Shown here: piece after piece, positions 16,686 through 26,084 of the stretch | Layout of the letters: each line of letters opens with the position of its first letter | How positions within the stretch are numbered: the stretch's first letter is position 1 | NCBI RefSeq assembly: GCF_014083945.1 | Contig: NZ_CP046444.1 | Span: forward strand, 3,596,001 to 3,660,000 | Source of the DNA: Granulicella sp. 5B5 | GTDB taxonomy: Bacteria; Acidobacteriota; Terriglobia; Terriglobales; Acidobacteriaceae | DNA length: 64,000 bases | Direction of reading: 5' to 3' | Notes under the pieces: generated by a model | Seen by the model: the letters and a program-made list of their open reading frames with translations, nothing else | Database searches by the model: none | What the model was told of the DNA's origin: nothing | Translations under genes and position numbers: made by a program

Positions 16686-18935
16686 ATGACCTTTATTTGC
16701 CTCGATTGGGTGCCCGATGAACTTATTTCCCGAACACGCGTTCTGCGTATTGCGGGGTTAATAGGACTCGTATTTCTGCTGCTGACCGCCATCGGCGCCT
16801 GTGCGCAGAGCGGAGATGTTCCGAAAGGGGTGGTGAAGGACGGCTATACAATTCACCAAACCACCGAATTGGGCGGCCATATCGCCGAGCAGGCTGGAAG
16901 TGCAGCCATGTACGATACTCTGGTCAATCTCCAGACAGGTCCGCGCGTTCTCGGCCAAACGTACGAGATGCATGCTCTTCCGGGTACGAAGCATCCTTTG
17001 TTCGATACGCTGTTCGCTGCTAGTAACGGTTACGGTGGCGACCCGAACAACTTTGTGACGCTCCGCATATCCAAAGGGAAACTCTATGACTTTCAGGGCC
17101 TCTTCCGCCGCGACCGTCAATACATGGACTACGACTTGTTCGACAACCCGCTGGTTCCGGCAGGAGTGACGTCGAACGGCTATACGTTCCCGCAGGTCGA
17201 GAACTCTCCGCATCTCTTCAATACAGTCCGGCGAATGACAGACGTGAACCTGACCCTCCTCCCACTGTCGAAGGTCAGCTTCCGGGCGGGGTATTCGCAG
17301 AACCTCAGCGAGGGACCGAGTTACAGCTCCATCCATATGGGAACCGAAGCCCAATTGCTGCAGAATTGGCGCAACAATACGGACAGTTGGACGGGCGCAG
17401 TGGATTGGAAGCCCATCGCGAGAACGCAATTGACCTTTGAAGAGCACATAAGTCACTACAAAGGCGACACCAACTGGCGGCTCGCCGGACTGAACCTCCA
17501 ACTCTCGAACGGAACCCCGGTCAGCATCGGTTTTGACAACACCTCTGTTCCAAGCTGCACCGGTGGAGCGCCGATTGTCAGCAGCATAACGACACCGGCA
17601 ACCGCGAATGCGGGATGTAACGGATATCTCCAGTACTCTCGAGATGAACCAACGCGTACATTGTTTCCGACCGAAGAGTTCCGGTTTCAGAGCGCCTCGA
17701 TTAAGAATATTCGGATGAACGGCCTTATTCGCTACACAGGGGCGAATATGAACCTGCCCAACTACAGCGAATACTTCAGCGGGCTCGAATCCAGGACGAC
17801 GCTGCGTGCGGCTACCACCACAGGTTACTCGACGGCAAAACGAGTGAACGTCTCGGCCGACTATGGGTTCGTGTGGCAGGTCACCGGAAAGTTCAGCCTG
17901 TCGGATCAGTACGATTTCTGGGATTTTCGCCAACCAGCGTACAACTCCTTGTCCGAGGTCGACCAATCCGGCGCCTCCATGCTGGCCGCGCCCGGCGCAC
18001 CTCAGGCACCCGCCGTTACTTCCGCCAGCGCCTTCCTCGGGCAAAAAACCGAGACTAACACGGTGACTGCGGCATGGCAGGCCTCTCCAGAGGCCAGCAT
18101 TTCCCTCGGCTATCGCTACCGCTCTCGCGCCATCGACCGTTCTTCGACCGCAGTGACAGACGCTTTACCAAACGGTACCGCGTATACGCTGGATATCCAC
18201 GAGAACGGAGGGATTCTGGGATTCACCTTGCGACCAACGCCGAGGTGGCGGGTGAACGGAGGTATTGAAGCCTCTTACGCCGATAAGACCTACACCCAGA
18301 TCAGTCCGCGAGCGCTCCAGCACTATCAGGTCCGCGCCAGTTACAAGCCAAAGGATTGGGCCACGATCTCGGGTGCTTTCAACGACCTTGAACGGCGTAA
18401 CAATGTTCAATATGTCGACCACCTGGACCACAGCCGGAGCGTGACCTTTGGCGCGTCCCTGATGCCGAATGTTCACTATGGAGTCGAACTCAACTACGGC
18501 TATGTCGATTTCTTTTCACGAACCGATTTGTGCTACACCGCAACACCAGTCCCCTCGGGGGCGGTCGGCGTTCCTTCGGGGACAGGATGTGGGACCAATA
18601 CTTATCTGGGCAATGGCTACTATGACGCTCCCACCCAGTATGGGGCAATCGGCATCACCCTCGCGCCGGTAACGAAGTTACGCTCCAGCGTGGGATACCG
18701 CATGAGTGCCATAAGCGGCACTACGGAGTTCCTCAATCCACGTCAGGTTTCCGGCTCGCTCCAGTCCCAGTACCAGTCTCCTTATGCCAACGTCGCCTGG
18801 ACGGTCCATCCGGGATGGATATGGAGGGGCGACTGGAATTACTACGGCTACGGAGAAGGTGGCCCCATCGGGCCGACATCGCCCAGAGCGTTTCATAGCA
18901 ATGTCGTCACGCTCGGGATGCACTATGAGTTCTGA
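16686..18935 (+). CDS. MtrB/PioB-family outer-membrane beta-barrel porin
   Basis: A 749-residue protein with a hydrophobic export segment (about residues 20-40, ending near GACAQ). It is followed by many alternating amphipathic strands and ends in MHYEF, the C-terminal Phe signature for barrel insertion. The decaheme gene before it and the repeated GYRYRS/GVELNYGY-type strands identify it as the MtrB/PioB sheath. These barrels normally have about 26 strands and insulate the heme chain. Five cysteines are present: one in the export segment, two near the middle (PSCTGG, ANAGCNG) and two late (DLCYT, GTGCGTN). Length is in the family range. Confidence 0.85.
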   Translation: MTFICLDWVPDELISRTRVLRIAGLIGLVFLLLTAIGACAQSGDVPKGVVKDGYTIHQTTELGGHIAEQAGSAAMYDTLVNLQTGPRVLGQTYEMHALPGTKHPLFDTLFAASNGYGGDPNNFVTLRISKGKLYDFQGLFRRDRQYMDYDLFDNPLVPAGVTSNGYTFPQVENSPHLFNTVRRMTDVNLTLLPLSKVSFRAGYSQNLSEGPSYSSIHMGTEAQLLQNWRNNTDSWTGAVDWKPIARTQLTFEEHISHYKGDTNWRLAGLNLQLSNGTPVSIGFDNTSVPSCTGGAPIVSSITTPATANAGCNGYLQYSRDEPTRTLFPTEEFRFQSASIKNIRMNGLIRYTGANMNLPNYSEYFSGLESRTTLRAATTTGYSTAKRVNVSADYGFVWQVTGKFSLSDQYDFWDFRQPAYNSLSEVDQSGASMLAAPGAPQAPAVTSASAFLGQKTETNTVTAAWQASPEASISLGYRYRSRAIDRSSTAVTDALPNGTAYTLDIHENGGILGFTLRPTPRWRVNGGIEASYADKTYTQISPRALQHYQVRASYKPKDWATISGAFNDLERRNNVQYVDHLDHSRSVTFGASLMPNVHYGVELNYGYVDFFSRTDLCYTATPVPSGAVGVPSGTGCGTNTYLGNGYYDAPTQYGAIGITLAPVTKLRSSVGYRMSAISGTTEFLNPRQVSGSLQSQYQSPYANVAWTVHPGWIWRGDWNYYGYGEGGPIGPTSPRAFHSNVVTLGMHYEF

Positions 18936-18981
18936 TCGTCTGCGGCAGCAGGACGCAACCAATTCGAAAGGAAATGGAACC

Positions 18982-19308
18982 TTGACGCATCGCATCCAGA
19001 CCGCACTCATCGCCATCGTGGCGGCCGCATCGACCGTGGCAGCGGGGTTGGCGCAGGCACCCGGAGCCAACACATACAGAACCAAGTGCGCGATGTGCCA
19101 TGCCGCCGACGGCAGCGGGAACATGCCGGCAGGAAAGGCGACGGCCACGCCGTCATTCAAATTTCCAGTGATGCTCAAGATGTCGGACGCCGATTTCATC
19201 GGGTACACAAAGAATGGGAAGGGGAAGATGCCAGCATACTCGAGCAAGCTGACAGAAACAGAGATCAAAGACGTGGTCGGTTACATCCGCACACTGCAGA
19301 GGAAGTAG
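18982..19308 (+). CDS. Small monoheme cytochrome c (class I), copy 1
   Basis: A 108-residue periplasmic electron carrier. A signal peptide (to about GLAQA) is followed by one heme motif CAMCH and the axial-Met region GKGKMPAYSSKLTETEI, then VVGYIRTLQ. I take TTG 18982 as start, because AAAGGAAA precedes it and it gives a standard signal peptide; ATG 18925 would add 19 polar residues. It is clearly paralogous to the next gene, with the same heme surroundings (KCAMCHAADGSGN). It may shuttle electrons between the membrane multiheme protein and the outer-membrane conduit. Confidence 0.87.
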   Translation: MTHRIQTALIAIVAAASTVAAGLAQAPGANTYRTKCAMCHAADGSGNMPAGKATATPSFKFPVMLKMSDADFIGYTKNGKGKMPAYSSKLTETEIKDVVGYIRTLQRK

Positions 19309-19377
19309 ATACACGAAGAGACAGGACCGGTCGTTCTCGCGGTTCGAGACACAACGAAGTGGAAAAGGAGATCCATC

Positions 19378-19698
19378 GTGACGAATCAATTCAAACTTGC
19401 CCTTATCGGCATCGTCGTGGCATTGACGGCGAGCACTGCTCTTGCACAGAGCTCAGGAGCCGACAACTACAAGTCGAAGTGCGCGATGTGTCACGCGGCC
19501 GATGGTTCGGGAAATACCCCGGCCGGAAAAGCCATGAAGGCGGTGCCGTTTAGCTCGCCCGATCTTGTCAAGGCCTCCGACGCGGACCTGATTGCCGCAA
19601 CGAAGAATGGAAAAGGGAAGATGCCTGCGTATTCGGGCAAACTCACTGACCCGCAGATCAAGGATTTGATCGCCTACATTCGCACGTTGCAGAAGTAA
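19378..19698 (+). CDS. Small monoheme cytochrome c (class I), copy 2
   Basis: A 106-residue protein starting at GTG 19378 behind AAAAGGAG. The signal peptide ends near TALAQ. One CAMCH motif and the Met ligand region GKGKMPAYSGKLTDPQI are present. It aligns without gaps over most of its length with the preceding cytochrome, so the pair arose by tandem duplication. Eleven bases separate it from the multiheme membrane gene. Likely a periplasmic carrier. Confidence 0.88.
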   Translation: MTNQFKLALIGIVVALTASTALAQSSGADNYKSKCAMCHAADGSGNTPAGKAMKAVPFSSPDLVKASDADLIAATKNGKGKMPAYSGKLTDPQIKDLIAYIRTLQK

Positions 19699-19709
19699 TA
19701 GAGGTAGAG

Positions 19710-21140
19710 ATGGCAGACCTGGATACATTCAAGAAGAACTGGCTCCGGCCCTTCCTCTTCTATGGGAATAACCGCATAAGCCTCATCGGTGGGGCGCTTA
19801 CCAGCGCTTCCGCCCTCGTCTTGATTGGGTTCTGGGTCGTCGATATCTTCGGGCATGGAGGTTCCGATAACCCCTATCTGGGGATCATCTTCGACCTGGT
19901 CCTTCCCGGAGTCTTTATCTTCGGCCTCATTCTCATCCCGATCGGAATGCTGTGGAGACAAAGGCATCTTAAGGCGATCGGCCAGGTTCCTTCGATCTAT
20001 CCGGAGATCGATCTTCACGATCCGGTGTTCCGGCATGGCATCGACTTTGTGATCGTTGCCACATTCATCAACTTTGTGATCGTGGGCACCGCAACTTATC
20101 GTGGTGTTGCTTACATGGACACGCCAAATTTCTGCGGCCAGGCATGCCATGTCATGGCCCCGGAGTGGAGCGCCTACCCCGTCTCCGATCATTCCGGCGT
20201 CGCTTGTACGCAATGCCATATCGCGGCGGGGATCCCAGGGTTTATCCACGCCAAGGTCAACGGGACCAAGCAACTTGTGATGGTTGTGGCCCACAACTAT
20301 CCCACACCGATTATGGCGGGAGATAAGCTTCCGCCCGCAAGTACGACCTGTCTCAACTGCCACAACGCAGATCATTACATCGGGGATAAGCTCCTGGTGA
20401 CGACCTCCTATGGTGACGACGAGAAGAACTCGATGACCCGTTCGCTCGTAATGATGTATGTGGGAGGCAAAGACCAGTTCGGGCATCTGAGCGGTATTCA
20501 CGGCGCGCATCTTGGAAAGATCGAATATATCGCCACGGATTCGAATCATCAGGTAATTCCATGGGTCGGCAAGACGAACGACGATGGCTCTGTTACCGAG
20601 TTCATTTCTACCGACGCAAAGGGGCCGATTGCGGGGCAAAAACATGTCATGGACTGCATCGACTGCCACAACCGTGCAGCCCATTCCTTCGACACCCCAG
20701 AACAAGCGCTGAACAAGGACATGGCGGCGGGCAGTCCGAATGCGTCCTTGCCCTTCGTCCATAAGGAGAGTCTCGTTCTTCTCAAAGCAGCCTATAGTTC
20801 CCAGGAAGACGCGAACTCCAAAATCACCTCAGGCCTCAAGAACTTTTATCGATCGCAGTACCCGGCTGTCTGGAGCGGACAACACGCACAGATTGATCGG
20901 GCCGCGCAGACGCTAGCCGTTATCTACAGCAGAAATGTCTTCCCTTTCATGAAGGTCACGTGGGGTACGCATCCCAATAATATTGGGCACAACGACTCTC
21001 CGGGGTGCTTCCGCTGCCACGATGGCAGTCACAATACAAAGGCTGGGAAGAGTATCACCAACGACTGCTCGACCTGCCATAGCTTGCTCGCCGTCGATGA
21101 GCCCAAACCGAAACTATTAGCTGACCTCGGGATCCAATGA
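19710..21140 (+). CDS. NapC/NirT-type inner-membrane multiheme cytochrome (ImcH-like)
   Basis: A 476-residue protein with three N-terminal hydrophobic segments (about residues 22-46, 57-82 and 110-130) and a large periplasmic part. Six heme motifs are visible: one CxxxCH (CGQACHVM, as in many NapC/NirT relatives) and five CxxCH (CTQCH, CLNCH, CIDCH, CFRCH, CSTCH). Such proteins take electrons from membrane quinol and pass them to periplasmic cytochromes; Geobacter ImcH is a similar three-helix form. Here it would join the quinol made by the hydrogenase to the small cytochromes and the MtrA/MtrB-like pair. Last gene of its operon. Confidence 0.88.
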   Translation: MADLDTFKKNWLRPFLFYGNNRISLIGGALTSASALVLIGFWVVDIFGHGGSDNPYLGIIFDLVLPGVFIFGLILIPIGMLWRQRHLKAIGQVPSIYPEIDLHDPVFRHGIDFVIVATFINFVIVGTATYRGVAYMDTPNFCGQACHVMAPEWSAYPVSDHSGVACTQCHIAAGIPGFIHAKVNGTKQLVMVVAHNYPTPIMAGDKLPPASTTCLNCHNADHYIGDKLLVTTSYGDDEKNSMTRSLVMMYVGGKDQFGHLSGIHGAHLGKIEYIATDSNHQVIPWVGKTNDDGSVTEFISTDAKGPIAGQKHVMDCIDCHNRAAHSFDTPEQALNKDMAAGSPNASLPFVHKESLVLLKAAYSSQEDANSKITSGLKNFYRSQYPAVWSGQHAQIDRAAQTLAVIYSRNVFPFMKVTWGTHPNNIGHNDSPGCFRCHDGSHNTKAGKSITNDCSTCHSLLAVDEPKPKLLADLGIQ

Positions 21141-21226
21141 TTTGCTAGGATCGCGCACCATCTTGGTCTGTCCATAGGCGCGCATGAGGACGACTCCCCG
21201 ATAGCAGAAAGACAAGAAGGAGGGGC

Positions 21227-21254
21227 CCCCGCTGTGACCTCTGTCACAGCGGGG
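21227..21254 (+). promoter_or_regulatory. CRP/FNR-type operator inside a longer perfect hairpin
   Basis: TGTGACCTCTGTCACA (21233-21248) is the operator core. The dyad extends to 12 perfect base pairs, CCCCGCTGTGAC (21227-21238) with GTCACAGCGGGG (21243-21254), around four bases. TAGGGT (21271-21276) is the -10 candidate, with the operator centre at -42.5 and a start near 21283, for the nitroreductase gene. The stem is strong enough to act also as an RNA hairpin at the end of the cytochrome operon, though no T-run follows. Confidence 0.75.
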
Positions 21255-21365
21255 ATTCCCCTGAGTGATGTAGGGTTTCGTGAATCGAACTCTTGCGAGA
21301 CGTTCAAACTCGGCTGATTCATTCAGACTGACCGACGACATCCTCGCTGCGTAGTGGAGAAAGTC

Positions 21366-21956
21366 ATGGAATTTAGAGAAGCTCTACAAAACAGGCGTTC
21401 GGTACGCAGCTATCAGGATGCGGCGCTGGAACCTTCCATCATCCAGGCCCTCATCGACGCCGCCATTCTCGCACCGAGCGCGGTCAACACGCAGCCCTGG
21501 GAGTTCTGGGTCGTGCTGGGACGCGACCGGATCAATAGCCTCTCCGACAGAGCGAAAAGCTGGTTGCTCGAGAAGGTGGCACACGATCCCACGGCCGGCG
21601 CGGTCGATCAGCGCCAACATCTCTCTGATCCGGGACTCTCGCTGCTGTATTACGCCCCGGTGTTGATGTTGGTAGTCGCAAAGTCGTTTGAGAAGCAGGC
21701 CAACGAGGATTCCTGTCTGGCGGCGTTTGCCTTGATGCTGGCGGCGCGCGATGCAGGAATCGGAACCTGCTGGATCGGTTCTGCGCGCCCATGGTTCAAT
21801 CTGCCGGCGACGAAGAAGGAACTCGGGATTCCGGAATCCGATTGTGTCGTCGCTCCGATCGTGATGGGCTATCCGAAAGCTTGGCCTGAGGGGTACAGCC
21901 GCAGACCGGCGACGATTCACTGGGTGGGTAAGCCTTCCGATAAAGGCAATCACTGA
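21366..21956 (+). CDS. Nitroreductase-family FMN oxidoreductase
   Basis: A 196-residue flavoprotein of the nitroreductase superfamily. The FMN phosphate-binding start RRSVRSYQDAALE (residues 9-21), APSAVNTQPWEFWVV and the late GIGTCWIGSARPW are family blocks. Members reduce nitro compounds, quinones or flavins with NAD(P)H; substrate unknown. ATG 21366 is preceded by GGAGA; GTG 21354 would add four residues. It is monocistronic behind its own operator. Nitroreductases also occur in hypoxia regulons such as mycobacterial DosR, which suits the context. Confidence 0.88.
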   Translation: MEFREALQNRRSVRSYQDAALEPSIIQALIDAAILAPSAVNTQPWEFWVVLGRDRINSLSDRAKSWLLEKVAHDPTAGAVDQRQHLSDPGLSLLYYAPVLMLVVAKSFEKQANEDSCLAAFALMLAARDAGIGTCWIGSARPWFNLPATKKELGIPESDCVVAPIVMGYPKAWPEGYSRRPATIHWVGKPSDKGNH

Positions 21957-22166
21957 AGGTCATGGATGAGTTGCATCATCCACGGAGTGGGAACCGGATT
22001 GGGCGATGGGGTTCGTCGATTTAGTTCAGCGGTTTTTGAGTTCCCCAAGTGGGCTGAGCCTGCTGCCATCTCAAGCCTGGGGCTCCAGTCTTCTTCGAAC
22101 TATCCCCGGAATGCGTGACGCTGCTGCTGGTCCAGAGGCAAGAGTAACAACAGTTCTCTGTACCAC

Positions 22167-22182
22167 CGTGACGGCCATCACT
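22167..22182 (+). promoter_or_regulatory. Weaker CRP/FNR-type operator of the dehydrogenase operon
   Basis: CGTGACGGCCATCACT keeps the GTGA-N6-TCAC core but loses the outer T and A. AATAGT at 22204-22209 would put the centre at -41.5, with a start near 22216, 94 bases before the alcohol dehydrogenase ATG. The core, spacing and position agree with the six stronger sites, so I regard it as a lower-affinity member. The remaining DNA of 21957-22309 shows no gene. Confidence 0.55.
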
Positions 22183-22309
22183 GCGCGATAGTCGGCAAAC
22201 GTCAATAGTACAGACTAGGACGTTACGCAACGAGCCGTTCACGCAACTCCAAACGGGAAGCATAGTTCGTAGGTGCCGTTTCGGACTCGACAAGGAAAGA
22301 GATACGAAA

Positions 22310-23344
22310 ATGGCAAAGACAATGAAGGCAGCGGTAGCGAGAGAATTCGGTAAACCCCTCATGATCGAAGAGGTCGAGATTCCCGAAGTTGGACCCGGAC
22401 AAGCGCTTCTCAAAGTGATCTCCACCGGCGTATGTCACACCGATCTTCATGCGGTCACCGGCGACTGGCCGGTCAAGCCCAGTCCTCCGTTCATTCCCGG
22501 CCACGAGGGAGTCGGATACGTGGCAGCCGTCGGCACGGGGGTCAGTATTGTGAAAGAAGGCGACCGCATCGGCGTTCCATGGCTTTACAGTGCATGCGGT
22601 CACTGCGAGTTCTGTCTGACGGGCTGGGAAACCCTGTGCAAGGCTCAGAAGAACGCAGGGTATTCGGTCAATGGCAGCTTCGCCGAGTACGTCTTGGTCG
22701 ATCCGAACTATGTGGGACATATACCGGACAACCTGGAATTCACCCCCGTCGCACCCATCCTTTGTGCTGGGGTGACCGTTTATAAAGGCCTTAAGCAGAC
22801 CGAAGCTCGTCCCGGCCAATGGGTCGTTATCTCCGGCGTTGGTGGCTTAGGACATCTCGCGGTTCAATATGCCAAGGCCATGGGGCTGCATGTAGCAGCT
22901 GTCGATATCGCGGCGGACAAGTTGGAACTCGCAAAATCGTTGGGCGCCGATATCGTCGTGAACGCGCTGGAACCGGATGCCGCCAAGCGCATCCTCAAGG
23001 AGACCGATGGCGGCGCTCACGGGGTGCTGGTCACCGCGGTTTCGCCGAAGGCGTTCGCTTTGGGCGTGGATCTGCTGCGTCGCCACGGCACGATGGCTCT
23101 TTGCGGGCTACCACCTGGAGACTTCCCGCTTTCGATCTTTGACATGGTTCTCAACGGCAAGACAGTTCGAGGCTCCATCGTTGGAACGCGCTCCGATCTC
23201 GCCGAATGCCTTGCCTTCGCGGCCGAAGGCAAGGTCAAAGTAACGTATACGACTGCGCCGCTCGAGGATATCAACCATATCTTCGACCAGATGAAGGCCG
23301 GCAAAATCGATGGACGCATCGTGATGGAAATCGCGAAGGCATAA
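22310..23344 (+). CDS. adhP: Zinc-dependent alcohol dehydrogenase
   Basis: A 344-residue MDR-superfamily enzyme converting alcohols and aldehydes with NAD(H). The catalytic zinc site is TGVCHTDLH and GHEGVG (about residues 40-67). The structural zinc cysteines lie in [17 protein letters not shown], and the nucleotide motif is [17 protein letters not shown]. Length and order match bacterial ethanol-active AdhP/AdhA. The aldehyde dehydrogenase gene 155 bases downstream suggests a two-step alcohol to acid route, or fermentative ethanol formation when oxygen is short. Confidence 0.92.
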   Translation: MAKTMKAAVAREFGKPLMIEEVEIPEVGPGQALLKVISTGVCHTDLHAVTGDWPVKPSPPFIPGHEGVGYVAAVGTGVSIVKEGDRIGVPWLYSACGHCEFCLTGWETLCKAQKNAGYSVNGSFAEYVLVDPNYVGHIPDNLEFTPVAPILCAGVTVYKGLKQTEARPGQWVVISGVGGLGHLAVQYAKAMGLHVAAVDIAADKLELAKSLGADIVVNALEPDAAKRILKETDGGAHGVLVTAVSPKAFALGVDLLRRHGTMALCGLPPGDFPLSIFDMVLNGKTVRGSIVGTRSDLAECLAFAAEGKVKVTYTTAPLEDINHIFDQMKAGKIDGRIVMEIAKA

Positions 23345-23498
23345 CGCATCGCAGGCCCCCATCACAAATGGTCCGCGATATCGAGCTAGAACCTGAGGTT
23401 GATGGAGATGAGTCTGGGGCCAATGCGTCAGACTCATCTCTGAACTGCCTGCTTCCGGCAGATAACGTACGACGAACGATGAAGGAGATCGAGTTTCA

Positions 23499-24866
23499 AT
23501 GGCTTACCAGACAATCAATCCGTACACCGAAGAGTTCGTGAAGGCGTTTCCGGAGCACACTGACGAACAGCTGGAAGCAGTCCTTGCGCAGGCTCGGGAG
23601 ACCTTTCAGAACGCCTGGAGTCTCAGGCCGCTGGCGGAGCGTAAAGCTATCGTCAAGAAGGCGGCTTCGATCATGCGCGAGAAGCGCGACGAATTTGCAA
23701 AGCCCATCACACTCGAGATGGGCAAGCTCTTTCGCGAAGCGCAGGGCGAGGTCGATCTGAGCGCCGATATCCTCGACTATTATGCGGACAACGCCGAGAA
23801 ATTCCTGGTTCCCGAAAAGCTGGCGGTCGATGAGGGCGAGGCCGTTGTCGAGAATGCGCCGCTGGGAGTCATCTTCTGCATTGAGCCGTGGAACTTTCCC
23901 TACTACCAGTTGGCGCGGGTTGCTGGGCCGAACCTGATGGTGGGCAATACGCTGGTCGTCAAGCATGCGCCCAATGTTCCCCAATGCGCGCTGGCGTTTG
24001 AAAAGCTGCTCCTCGACGCGGGCGCTCCAGCGGGCGCCTACACGAATGTGTTTCTGTCCAACGAACAGGCCGCAGCGGCGGTTGCGGACAAGCGCGTCAA
24101 AGGAGTGGCTCTGACTGGGAGCGAGCGAGCCGGCGCAGCGGTCGCATCTGAAGCTGGCAACGCGCTCAAGAAGAGCACCATGGAACTTGGTGGAAGTGAC
24201 GCCTTTATCGTGCTGGATGATGCGGACATGGACACAGCAGTGAAATGGGGTCTGTGGGGGCGCATGAACAACACCGGCCAATGCTGCGTCGCCGCGAAAC
24301 GGTTCATCCTCGACGAGAAGATCGCCGATACCTTTCTGGACCGCTTCAAGAAGGAGTTGGAGAAACTGGTTCCGGGCGATCCTATGGACGCGAACACGAC
24401 GATGGGACCGCTCTGCACGGTAGGCGCTCTCAATCTTGTTCAGAAGCAGATCAGAGATGCGATTCAGGGCGGTGCAAGGGTGATGATGGGTGGAAAGCGC
24501 CTCGGCAGGCCAGGATACTTTCTGGAGCCCACCATTCTGACCGACATCAAAGCGGATAACCCAGCTTACTATCAGGAGTTTTTCGCTCCGGTGGCTCTCA
24601 TCTTCCGCGTCAAGAACGAGGAAGAGGCTGTCAAACTGGCGAATGATTCTCCCTATGGGCTCGGGGGTTCGGTGATCACCAAGGACATTGAACGCGGCAA
24701 GCGGATCGCACGGCAGATCGAGACAGGCATGGTCTTTATCAATCGAGCGACGTGGACCGCGCCCGATCTTCCGTTCGGTGGGGTTAAGAACTCCGGCTAC
24801 GGCCGGGAGCTCTCGGATCTTGGTATCGGAGAATTTGTGAACAAGAAACTGATCCGTGTGGCCTGA
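23499..24866 (+). CDS. NAD(P)-dependent aldehyde dehydrogenase, succinate-semialdehyde type
   Basis: A 455-residue ALDH-superfamily enzyme oxidising an aldehyde to its acid. The catalytic Cys is in NTGQCCVAAKR, the general-base Glu in MELGGSDAF, and the substrate/cofactor Asn in IEPWNFPYYQ. The overall pattern (IEPWNFPYYQ, NTGQCC, LPFGGVKNSGYGREL) is that of the GabD/Sad branch, but the substrate could also be acetaldehyde or an alkanal, given the alcohol dehydrogenase just upstream. ATG 23499 is preceded by AAGGAGA. The next gene starts 29 bases later. Confidence 0.9.
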   Translation: MAYQTINPYTEEFVKAFPEHTDEQLEAVLAQARETFQNAWSLRPLAERKAIVKKAASIMREKRDEFAKPITLEMGKLFREAQGEVDLSADILDYYADNAEKFLVPEKLAVDEGEAVVENAPLGVIFCIEPWNFPYYQLARVAGPNLMVGNTLVVKHAPNVPQCALAFEKLLLDAGAPAGAYTNVFLSNEQAAAAVADKRVKGVALTGSERAGAAVASEAGNALKKSTMELGGSDAFIVLDDADMDTAVKWGLWGRMNNTGQCCVAAKRFILDEKIADTFLDRFKKELEKLVPGDPMDANTTMGPLCTVGALNLVQKQIRDAIQGGARVMMGGKRLGRPGYFLEPTILTDIKADNPAYYQEFFAPVALIFRVKNEEEAVKLANDSPYGLGGSVITKDIERGKRIARQIETGMVFINRATWTAPDLPFGGVKNSGYGRELSDLGIGEFVNKKLIRVA

Positions 24867-24895
24867 TCGGAGGCGTCGGGTTTCGGGGAGAAGAT

Positions 24896-26020
24896 ATGTC
24901 ACAGCGGAGTACGGAACTACTGTTCTCACACTACAAGCTCGGATGCCTGGATCTTCCAAACAGGATTGTCATGGCACCACTGACCAGGAGTCGCGCCGCG
25001 GAGGGCGGAGTTCCCACCCCTCTTATGGCGGAATATTATGCGCAACGCGTCTCGGCGGGTCTCATCATCGCAGAGGCGACGCAGATTTGCGCCGAAGGGC
25101 AGGGTTACGAGGGTACACCTGGGATCTATACCGGGCCGCAGATTGCAGGATGGGAGTTGCTCACACATGCCGTGCATACCTGTGGCGGCAGAATCTTTCT
25201 TCAACTCTGGCATGTCGGGCGCATTTCGCATACGTCATTGCAGCCTGGCGGCCGCGCCCCGGTGGCGCCGTCTGCGCTTCGCGCGAAGGCGCAGACGTTC
25301 ATCGGTGGGCGGTATGTCGACGTCTCCGAGCCCCGGGCGCTCGAAGGCAATGAGATCCCAGAGATTGTGGAGGCCTACGTGCTGGCGACTCGCAACGCAT
25401 TATGGGCGGGATTCGATGGGGTTGAAGTGCATGCCGCGAATGGATATTTAATCGATCAATTTCTGCGCGATGGATCAAACATGAGGACCGACGAGTATGG
25501 AGGGTCGATTGAGAACCGTGCCCGCTTTCTTGCAGAGATCGTGCAGGGAGTGATCGCGGAAGCGGGGGAGGATCGGGTCGGTGTGAGGATCGCGCCCGTG
25601 AGCGCGGTCAACGATGCTCATGACAGCCAGCCGGAGAAGCTCTTCACCCACGTAGTGGAGGTTCTTGATCGTCTCAAACCGGCCTACCTCCATGTGATCG
25701 AGGGGCAGACGGAAGGACCCAGGGACTTTGATCCCAGCTTCGACTTTGCGGCTCTGCGCAAGCAATTTCATGGAACCTATATAGCGAACAATGGTTACAC
25801 CGTTGAGCTAGCTGCCGAAAGTATCGCCGCCGGAACCGCCGACCTGGTCGCGTTCGGGAGACCCTTTATCGCAAATCCAGACCTGGTGGAACGGTTTCGT
25901 GCGCATGCGCCACTTGGTTCGACCGACGCGACAACGCTTTACGGCGGCGGCGCGAAAGGCTATACAGATTACCCGGCATTGAGCGACACCAGATGTCATG
26001 TCACCTCGGGCATCGCCTGA
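24896..26020 (+). CDS. nemA: Old yellow enzyme, NemA-like ene-reductase
   Basis: A 374-residue FMN flavoprotein of the OYE family that reduces activated C=C bonds, nitrate esters or electrophiles with NAD(P)H. Family blocks: NRIVMAPLTRSRA, QLWHVGRISH, and the FMN/substrate region GVEVHAANGYLIDQFL with the usual His and Asn. DEYGGSIENRARF and LVAFGRPFIANPDL are also typical. It lies between the aldehyde dehydrogenase and oleate hydratase genes with short gaps and is probably in the same transcript. Confidence 0.93.
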   Translation: MSQRSTELLFSHYKLGCLDLPNRIVMAPLTRSRAAEGGVPTPLMAEYYAQRVSAGLIIAEATQICAEGQGYEGTPGIYTGPQIAGWELLTHAVHTCGGRIFLQLWHVGRISHTSLQPGGRAPVAPSALRAKAQTFIGGRYVDVSEPRALEGNEIPEIVEAYVLATRNALWAGFDGVEVHAANGYLIDQFLRDGSNMRTDEYGGSIENRARFLAEIVQGVIAEAGEDRVGVRIAPVSAVNDAHDSQPEKLFTHVVEVLDRLKPAYLHVIEGQTEGPRDFDPSFDFAALRKQFHGTYIANNGYTVELAAESIAAGTADLVAFGRPFIANPDLVERFRAHAPLGSTDATTLYGGGAKGYTDYPALSDTRCHVTSGIA

Positions 26021-26084
26021 ACCTAGTTCCGTGCCCCAGCTAAGAGGCATCATCTGCCCCATCCATGCGAGAGATGTGAGTCCC

